64,000 nucleotides of DNA from Paramarasmius palmivorus (lineage: Eukaryota; Basidiomycota; Agaricomycetes; Agaricales; Marasmiaceae): positions 248,001 through 312,000 of the forward strand of contig JAYKXP010000023.1 of NCBI GenBank assembly GCA_037176845.1, given 5' to 3'. The translations under genes were made by a program, and so were the position numbers. The stretch's first letter is position 1. Every line of letters starts with the position of its first letter. Under the pieces are notes generated by a model. That model saw only the letters and a list, made by a program, of their open reading frames with translations. It was not told the DNA's origin and did no database searches. Below, one piece after another: positions 56,653 through 64,000 of the stretch.

Positions 56653-56990
56653 ATTTCAAACATTCGACGCCACTTTCGTATGTTGACAAGAACAAGGAAC
56701 CAACATCCATCTCCAGTTTCTATTGGTCCGCGTTGGAGAACAAACGGAGAACAAACGGCTTGATAAGCTGATTTGCCAAACGCGAAACAAGATCTAAAAA
56801 GATGAATCGTGATTTTCTCGGTCAGTTTATTACTCTCTTCCGTTCATGTGTGATTGGTGTGCCTAGCCATCAAGTTTACCCCAATCCCTTTCGCCAATCA
56901 TGGTCTACTTCCCACCTTCCGAAATTTGGGCGACGGAGACAAATGGATGGTTTACCATCCTGAGGCAGAAGTAAAAGGTAGCTCATGCTA
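56653..56990. other. Intergenic, no gene seen
   Basis: No supported feature lies before the minus-strand tRNA-Ala gene. Confidence 0.3.
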
Positions 56991-57085
56991 TGGACACACT
57001 GGGAATTGAACCCAGCACCCCCCGCATACTATATTGCAACATTGCAATGCTAAGCGGATGTGATAACCAACTACACCATGTGCCC
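56991..57085 (-). tRNA. tRNA-Ala(AGC), intron-containing
   Basis: The complete mature body has G3:U70 and anticodon AGC. The 21-base intron ends ATAGTA rather than AGCT, so it does not show the usual anticodon-pairing end. It contains a short repeat TTGCAATGTTGCAAT. Confidence 0.88.
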
Positions 57086-57589
57086 GTACCACTTCTATTC
57101 CGTTGCTTCGTTTAGGAATGGGTATACATCAGCGTCTATTGACAATCATCAGCGTCGGGATCACGAAGCTCAGAACCCGCGCCCTTCACCTTGATTGGAC
57201 CACGGGTTACTTTCCCCCATCAGAACGAAGAGAATATTGAATTGTGGAAGGTCGGGTGGCCGGTGAGAGGTATAGACGCGTTCACATTCACAGCACACGG
57301 TGGAGTTGCAGTGGATTCTGATTAGAAGGGATTCTATTGGAAAGCGCTCGTCCAATGAACGGTACTGGTATCAGCGGTATTCCGTGTGTATTGTGGGGCC
57401 CTAGCAAGGTATGATAGGATCTTCGCGCGTTTCTTTTGATTGTCAGAATTCCCTTAGCTGTGAACTAGTCCAAAAATTAGCATAGAGTTGATGCGAGGTT
57501 GTACACGAACGTGTATACCTAGTGAGGCCGACAATGAGGCCGAGCTCGTACATTTTTAGGCTTGTATCGAACATTCATAACTGGAGCTG
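57086..57589. other. Intergenic, no gene supported
   Basis: Short frames only. Confidence 0.3.
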
Positions 57590-58690
57590 AAGTAAACCGG
57601 ATGGTCAACTAAGTGCTTTCACCCGAGCGAGAGGTGGTATATGAAACGAGGCACGTACTTGACAAGCAATAGGCCCAACGCGTTCAAGTTGGTTGAGTTC
57701 ACTTCCTCCTTGTTCTCCAACTAGAACATGGTACTCTTCGGTGTCTTTCGCTGCAGGAATGAAACTTCTACAAATGAGGAAGAATATGATCAGTATTCTG
57801 GGAGAGGTGCATTAGTTAAGCCTTTACATCAAGAAACGGTGCACGTCCGTTGGTGGTTCCAGTTCCTTCATGTCATATGTTCGGGCTTGCCCATATGAAT
57901 GCAAGCTATCTCATCCTTCCATCAGTGTCCTTTGTCAAAATCCGGACGTAAGGAATAGAGGATTGTCGATTACTGCGTGAAGGTAGCGATACCGGAAGAT
58001 GGCCATAGCGTGAATCCTTCGATAGTGCGCCCCTAAGCTCGGATCGCTGGGCTTGAATGGCATTGAAGAGGACCTCGTGGTTTGGAAAGTCTTCGGCCTG
58101 AGGTACGCGTTCTTGCTAGATAGCTGTTGGACAAGATAAATGCTTCAGCACTCGGTGATGAAGAATCCCTTGTAGTACGTACCGCAACGAGTCCTCTCTT
58201 CAAACAATGATACGTCATCCCGTTGAGTTAACCAAGGTTTCTTCGTGGCATTGCCTTGGCTGAGGGTATGCGAGAGATTAGCTTTGACGTAGAGTGAAGA
58301 ACATACGACATACCAGGAACACGAGAGTGATTAAGTTTTGTTATCGTTTCACCGGTCATGCAGATGCAGATATGGGTAGGAGTTAGCGCTTTGATTTGAC
58401 ATTCTTCGGTTTTCTCTTCGGTTTTACTGCTGGGGGATAACAGAGATAATCAGCGCTTGAATGAGGAAATAGGGACGAGGAACATACCTGATGGGCGACC
58501 GTACACCAGCAATTGTAGTTCTCCAGGTCTCGCTCCAGGTCTAGCTTTGTCTAGCTCTCCCTCTTCGAGTTTCGTTTTGGTAGCTTGGACTGTAGGAAAG
58601 CGATCAACTATCGAGTAAGGAAGTGTACATCAACAACGCACCAGTTTTATGGAATCACCCCTTGGATTCAGACCTGTGCGCTCTGTCTGT
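57590..58690 (-). CDS. Hypothetical multi-exon protein, unrecognised
   Basis: A series of small minus-strand exons looks coding. In order they are: KLEEGELDKARPGARPGELQ (about 58500-58590), KTEEKTEECQIKALTPTHIC with MTGETITKLNHSRVP (58320-58435), NATKKPWLTQRDDVSLFEER (58190-58250), PFKPSDPSLGAHYRRIHAMA with IFRYRYLHAVIDNPLF (57955-58080), SLHSYGQARTYDMKELEPPT (57815-57905), and SFIPAAKDTEEYHVLVGEQG (57660-57765). Most joints have GT-AG ends, but the first joint does not keep frame. I do not recognise the family, and the start and stop are not fixed. Confidence 0.45.
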
Positions 58691-58948
58691 GAGAAGGAGT
58701 CATGAATGTTACAAAGACGAGATATTTCGCCCGGGGATCAACAAGAGTGTAGGTCTTGTCACATGATGAGCGCCACGTGGCCGTTATTGACGCGTTGACG
58801 TGTTGTGGGCGCTTACTTTAAGCTTCATTCATGTTCCTTTGTGAGGTGGCTTAATCTTTTGTAATAGCATGGCCTTCCTTTATGCCGTACGACAACAATA
58901 ACAACATGTCCTTTTTGTGACATGCTTGGTCTCATGGGGTGGCTCGCA

Positions 58949-58956
58949 TATATTTA
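58949..58956 (+). promoter_or_regulatory. TATA-like box of HMG-box gene 1
   Basis: TATATTTA lies about 120 bp upstream of ATG 59071, followed by a long leader. Confidence 0.35.
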
Positions 58957-59070
58957 GGCCACGCACTTCCTCTTCTCCACAATCATCGCACGTCCAGCTT
59001 AGCACATACAGTCTAGTGCACATATCTACCCAACCTCGTTCTCGATAGTCGATCTCTTCGCTTGTCTATC

Positions 59071-59403
59071 ATGGCCAAATCCGAACCACTTGCATTTGAC
59101 GATGACGGCAAACTCATTCTACCATCTTCCCTTCCGCCTCGTCAGGTAGTGGTCGGCGAGGTTCCTCCGCGTCCACGTAACGCATACATACTCTTCCGAA
59201 ACGACTTCTTTGCCACAAACCGTGCCGATGGCCTCAAGGGTACCCGCGCACAGCTATCTGCGAAATGGCATGGTTCGCCGGAGATACGAGCACGGTATAA
59301 GCAATTGGCGGAGATAGAGTTGTCAAAACATCGCGATATGTATCCGGACTATGAATATAAGCCCAGTCAGAAGTTCAGGAATCAGCGCCGTTCCTTCCTT
59401 TGA
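59071..59403 (+). CDS. Small HMG-box protein (MATA-HMG type)
   Basis: This intronless gene of 110 residues starts at ATG 59071 (MAKSEPLAFDDDGKLIL). The HMG box begins PPRPRNAYILFRNDFFATNR and runs through LSAKWHGSPEIRARYKQLAE to SKHRDMYPDYEYKP, the usual spacing of the MATA-type fungal HMG domain that binds the DNA minor groove. The protein ends soon after the box, so it has no activation region of its own. The related gene at 60657 has a long C-terminal region. It is presumably a nuclear transcription factor; a mating role is not shown. Confidence 0.85.
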   Translation: MAKSEPLAFDDDGKLILPSSLPPRQVVVGEVPPRPRNAYILFRNDFFATNRADGLKGTRAQLSAKWHGSPEIRARYKQLAEIELSKHRDMYPDYEYKPSQKFRNQRRSFL

Positions 59404-60656
59404 GCCGTGACCGAGGCGGTCCTGGACATCGGGACAGGCTTATTTTCGCTGTACATACACGTACCTCTCGAATTATTCCAATTGTTCTATGTTATATAGC
59501 CTTTCCTCCATCTTTTGGTCTACGTATCCGTCTCTTTTTCTTTTTCGGCCAACTAGAGATAGCATATATCAGATATATCAGAGCCATCTAAGCGTTCCGA
59601 CAACCCATCGAACCAGCAATGCACCTGTCACTGTGCTCATTCCACATAGATATCGGAATGTCATCTACAGTCCAGTGCCCACAAGGAATAACTTCACAAG
59701 CACAGGATGCAAAAGACTTCGGCAACAGAAGAGTAAATTGTGTCTCATGCTGATGATTGAGGTTCCATAGTATTGGAAGGGGTCCGTTACATTTGCAATA
59801 TAGCCGTCAGGTCAGAGAGATCCAATAACGAGCATATTTACTGAGGATTACTGATGTCTTTTCGTTATTGTAAAAAAAAACATGAGCGATGCTGGCAGGT
59901 TCTTTATAATCAGAACGCGCAGCTCACCGTAGCGAGTGGAAGATTCTATCCCCGAAGAGACAGGACAGAGCAAAAATGGTCCGCAGAGCCAGGGAAGTAT
60001 GGCAGGTATAACGTTGCTAGAGGCTCTTTACAATATGATATTCACCTTTGTCTATGTAGACTAAGGATAGCAAATGTTATCTACTACCTCGGTGAACCGA
60101 ACGTTGAACGTGTACGATCTGGCAACCAGGAACGGGAAATTTTATCGTGGGAAAGAATCACTGGTTTGGAACCCTCGCGGGCCTAGACTGGCGTGATCTT
60201 TCTCGTCATCAACCGCCATGTTGTCCTCGAGATGTGGCTCTCCCTTCAACACTAACGAATCAAATAGGCATAATCGCAACCTTCTTAGAAAGTGGCTCGA
60301 TAACCACTAAGCCACCGTACATTATAGCCCAATGCCGCCGCTAATCAGCCGGCAACCAAGATGCTGGCCAGCGGTGGCAGAAGATGTTTGTGGCATTTGG
60401 CCGTCACCCGTGGCATTCGAGCATAGCCGTCTGACTCAAGCATAATCACCAAGCCTGGACAATTTCCTTTAATGGAATATTTCAGCACCTTGAAGTTCAA
60501 GCAATATTACCATTTTTAGCTTCTGCTTGGGCCGTGGGCCTAGTGGCATCAACGCATTATCATTATCTTGGAGGTGATATAAAGGCGGTGACGGTGAAAA
60601 ATCACGGCCTACACCTTATATCCTCTCTGCTCAGCCCACGTCTTCAAGTTTCAGCC
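59404..60656. other. Intergenic between the HMG-box genes
   Basis: Open frames at 59854-60186 and 60147-60344 have no recognisable domain. The sequence before 60657 has a TATAAA-like element (GATATAAAGG near 60577) that may serve HMG-box gene 2. Confidence 0.35.
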
Positions 60657-61552
60657 ATGGTCAACTCGAAATTATCAACCACCAAAAAAGCCAATCATAT
60701 CCCACGTCCCCGGAATGCTTTCTTCATCTTTCGATGCGATTTCATGAAGCGTTCACCGGATACTGCACGATACCGATCGAACATCCAGATAGACTCTCAG
60801 ATGTCGAGTTTATCAAAGGTGGCAGGGGCGATATGGCAGAGTATGAGCGAGGAGGAAAAGGGTCCGTGGCGGCTCAAGGCCGATATCGAGAAGCAGTTAC
60901 ATAGGGAGAAGTATCCCGACTACGTATACCAACCAAAAGCTCGGAAAGGGAGTAGCAAGGGCATAGCTCCGGCTTTGCTATCGCTGCATGAAGATGTCTC
61001 TCGCTTGGGCTCCCCAGGAAGCTCTACCGGCACAGATCACAGTGAAAACGCTGGGAACATCATCGATATTCCCGATCACTCTGCAGTTTCTTCCAATGGC
61101 GCGCGTATCGCTTCCCACAACATTTCCAGAGAGAATCAACTCTTGCCTACGCCTCAGGATTCGGAGGTGCCTCACTACGCGATGTCCCTTCCGCTATATG
61201 ATGGCTCCTGGGGCCTAACACCCTCGAATTGGTCATGCCACAATAATTACACGTCCAGAATTGAGGTAATCGCTCGTTTGTCCGATGAATTTCATTTCAC
61301 GCTTATGCTATTGTCATGTAGCCAAACGATAACCTAGCTATGAACTTTGTATCTGGAAGCTCTCTCGGATCTACGAATGTCCACCCATCTCAATTGTCAC
61401 TCTACGGATCATATTACCGCGACGCGTGCGCGTACGATAATTCGCCCTATGGCAACGTTAATACCCAGCCGGATTCGGGCGTCGGGGAATTTCTGGGAAC
61501 TTTACCTCCCAGTGCTGTCGATGAATGGTGGGATGAAGTGCTTGGGCATTGA
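60657..61552 (+). CDS. HMG-box transcription factor (MATA-HMG type)
   Basis: Two exons (60657-61265, 61322-61552) give 279 residues. ATG 60657 opens MVNSKLSTTKKANHIP, then the HMG box RPRNAFFIFRCDFMKRSPDT, LSKVAGAIWQSMSEEEKGPW, LKADIEKQLHREKYPDYVYQ. The C-terminal half is Ser/Pro/Tyr-rich and low in charge (LTPSNWSCHNNY, SLYGSYYRDACAY), typical for transcriptional regulators, and ends AVDEWWDEVLGH. MATA-type HMG proteins in basidiomycetes act in mating, fruiting or pheromone response; which of these applies is unknown. The 56-base intron starts GTAATC and ends GTAG. An upstream in-frame stretch from 60534 is open but is not needed. Confidence 0.87.
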
Positions 61553-61779
61553 GTGCGAAAATCGAAGTTCTTTTCTCAGTCAATTACTATGCATTACCCT
61601 CTTATAACTTGGATACCCTTTATTCATGCCCCTCATTCTTACTGTTTCGTAGTAGTCTATCATTGTATTGATCCCTATAGAATTACAGAATTTATGGCAA
61701 TCAATGCTAAATTCCGAGTCTCAGCAATCCCAGTATGTTAACGAAGTAATGAGCAACTTTCTTCACTTTGAGAACTTCA

Positions 61780-64000
61780 CTAGCAGTTGTTAGGAACAGT
61801 GTCGTCATCCTGGAAGCGACGAGCGTTTACTCCCAACCCCCGACTGGCGAAAGCTTTCCACAAGAGGCACTCGTTTTGACCATTGTATCGGTTCTGGTCA
61901 GCCTGTATAATTGCATCACGAGCATCTTGGAAGGTCGGGTTGCAGGGATTGAGGCTCAGCCCATCAATCAATAGGTGAAGGAAGACGACGTTTCCTTCGG
62001 AACCATTAGGGTCGGTCATGGCTTTGTCTGAGAAGCCATGCTCATCGACGAGCGCGGCATAGACATTATGAAGCATGTTGGCCCATACTTCCCCGATATT
62101 GTGCTGCTCGATTAGGAAGCCCACAGAAGCGTATGTCAGCGTGTTGACAGTTGGATCGACGGAGTAGGGCTGAGTTCGAAAACCTGCGGGATTTCCTTCG
62201 ACACGAGCACCAATAACGAAGTCCTTTGTCTGAGCACTTGTTTGTTGGGTCCAGCTGTAGGGCTTTATGCATTAATTCAATGAAACAGCAGGATTTAGGT
62301 GAAACGTACTCTGCTACAGTATCAGACCAACCTTCGCCTAGACCTTTGGACTCGAGCGTCTGCAGGCATGTCGCTGTTCCGCCTCCAGTCAAACGATTAG
62401 AGAGGCCATGGGCCAACTCATGAACGGGGATTGCATTTTCCATAGCTCCATCTTCCCTTGGCTTTGTTCAAAGTCAGCTTTCAACTTGAGCGTATGCTAT
62501 CTTCCAACTGGCTCACCGATACTTCGTTGAAGATGAACATCCTGCACTCTCCTGGCTGGCCACTGGAATGAGCTGAAGGTTAGTAATAAAGAATTATCAC
62601 TCGAGTAGCACTCACTCTGGAAGTGTCAAAAAATTGGCGTTATTGAAGCCGCTAATATCTTGAACGGACATCAACACAGGATCACTTCCCACTCCACCTT
62701 TTTCAAAATTGTCCGCTTGGAAGTTGAATGCTTTTTCGGTGAAGCCATACAGGTAGGTGAAGTCATGGAAGGCATTGGCGATGTAAAAGGCATTTGCGCG
62801 AGACGCGTCAATGTTAGTCTTGTCTGTAGGATCTTTCGATCCATCGAATGTGAAGTCAAATGTCAAGGAGCCATTGCTTCCGATGGTGCCTTCGAGGAAC
62901 ATCTCGGTTGTATTCAGAGCAAGGGCAACAACGTTATTGCCACTAATTTAATGATAAGTAGAGTAGAGGTAGGCAAAAAGGCCGTGACGAACCTAGTATC
63001 GGTCGTGTTCTCTCCCAAGAAAGAGTTCCAGCCATTCGGCGATGATTGCAGGTTTTCAGGATCCACAATGACCTCAAGACCATCATCTATGTTGCTTTTC
63101 TGGATGGGCAAGGCCCTAAACTGTAGTGATATTGTTAGATAAGGTAAGAGTGATGGATAGCGACACACACCGTGGCATGCGCAACAAAGTCCGCGGCAGA
63201 TATAACTTCCCCATTATGGGCATCGACATAAGCTTCGAAAAATGTACCCGTTTGTCTGTTCTGGACTTGAACAGCGTGGACTAGGGCTGCGGATCCATCG
63301 GGACGAGCCCAATACTTCAAGGTAGATTCCTTGAGCCCAGAGTTGCTTCCGCCCAGAACTGACTGCGCCTTTGCAACGGCATCCTTGACATCAATGGCCG
63401 GCTTTGAAGGAGCAATGGTAGCTTTCGCTTCCCGAACCCGCGTGAGTATGTAAGAATGTACCAATCAAGGTCGAACTCACATTTATCAATAAATGAATTC
63501 CCGAACGAAACCGCGTTATTGTCTTTAAACATAACATTCGCAACTGCATTAGCAAATGGTATTCCGTCCTATGGTTGATTTCAATGCATGAAGATAGAAA
63601 ACGGCGAAATTGAAACGTACGTGAGCCTGATTAACATATCCGCAAGACATATTCTTCATTGACCATCCCGATTGCCACACCAGGCTTGTATCGTCCAATT
63701 TCATGTTATTTTGAATCCAAGTCAGGGTATTACTCGTCAATCCTTCCTTCTCATCAAAGGGTTTTGCGTTAGCCATAGGCTTGCCAGCGCCATATGTCTA
63801 AATTAGTCGGAATTTATCAGCACGAAATTTGCCTCCAAGCACCGTGAAAGCTGACCGTAAACTGGGCCTCTGGTTGATAATATTGAAGTGTATGCCCGTT
63901 AGCAATGACACGTTTCCCATGTGTTGAGTGCTTCAGCCAGGAAGGTGCAGGGGCCGCATTGATGGATGTGCACAGCACTGCTAGAAGAACCGAAGCGAAG
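61780..64000 (-). CDS. Fungalysin metalloprotease (M36), start beyond window
   Basis: This is a secreted zinc metalloprotease cut at the right edge within its signal peptide (SVLLAVLCTSINAAPAPSWL near 63940-63990). A fungalysin propeptide (FTP-like) follows: KRVIANGHTLQYYQPEAQF, TLTWIQNNMKLDDTSLVWQS, HAVQVQNRQTGTFFEAYVDA, GEVISAADFVAHATYRALPI. The catalytic part includes NAFYIANAFHDFTYLYGFTE, the zinc motif VHELAHGLSNRL and the third-ligand block GLGEGWSDTVAE. The end is LGVNARRFQDDDTVPNNC with TAG at 61780-61782. The motif is HELAH where many fungalysins have HEYTH. At least six introns are present. It degrades extracellular protein. Confidence 0.9.

Noticed and set aside
1..64000. CRISPR arrays, rRNA, bacterial-type operons or defence systems
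   Set aside because: No regular repeat-spacer arrays or matching genes; all gene structures are eukaryotic with spliceosomal introns.

Overview
This is a fungal nuclear window, most likely from an Agaricomycete (mushroom-forming basidiomycete, probably a wood or litter decayer). The evidence is: genes broken by many 45-70 bp GT-AG introns; a laccase with the high-potential type Phe axial ligand; two GH71 alpha-1,3-glucanases; a tannase/feruloyl esterase; secreted M35 and M36 metalloproteases; a multi-exon chitin synthase; F-box proteins; MATA-type HMG-box proteins; and a Ty1/copia-type element primed by an internal piece of initiator tRNA-Met. The organism call is inference from gene content.

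Layout. 0-5 kb: the 3' part of one epoxide hydrolase, a complete second copy in tandem, a tRNA-Ala-like gene and an alpha/beta hydrolase. 5.6-13.5 kb: a broken and an intact member of a multi-pass membrane protein family, separated by a very young 3.96-kb LTR element that carries only gag plus protease between two identical 308-bp LTRs, with a perfect 5-bp target duplication. 15-21 kb: two F-box genes and a third membrane paralogue. 22-26.5 kb: a chitin synthase with about 15 introns. 26.8-30.3 kb: four intron-containing tRNA-Ala(AGC) genes and a 620-bp MITE-like element with 26-bp inverted repeats. 30.7-35 kb: tannase/feruloyl esterase and M35 metalloprotease. 38-49.4 kb: two GH71 glucanases in inverted orientation flanking a DUF1996 secreted protein and a DHA2-type MFS transporter. 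51-53.8 kb: laccase. 54-64 kb: two more tRNA-Ala-like genes, a dual-specificity phosphatase, an unrecognised multi-exon gene, two HMG-box genes and an edge-truncated fungalysin (M36).

Three patterns cut across the genes. First, eight copies of an intron-bearing tRNA-Ala(AGC) gene are scattered on both strands, with nearly constant mature bodies but unrelated introns. Second, about ten otherwise well-conserved genes carry single-base frameshifts, several next to short homopolymers; this suggests residual consensus indels in the assembly, although real decay cannot be excluded for each one. Third, paralogue pairs and trios recur locally (epoxide hydrolase, membrane protein, GH71, HMG box), as expected for local duplication in an accessory, secretome-rich region. 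I see no bacterial-type system, CRISPR array or rRNA.
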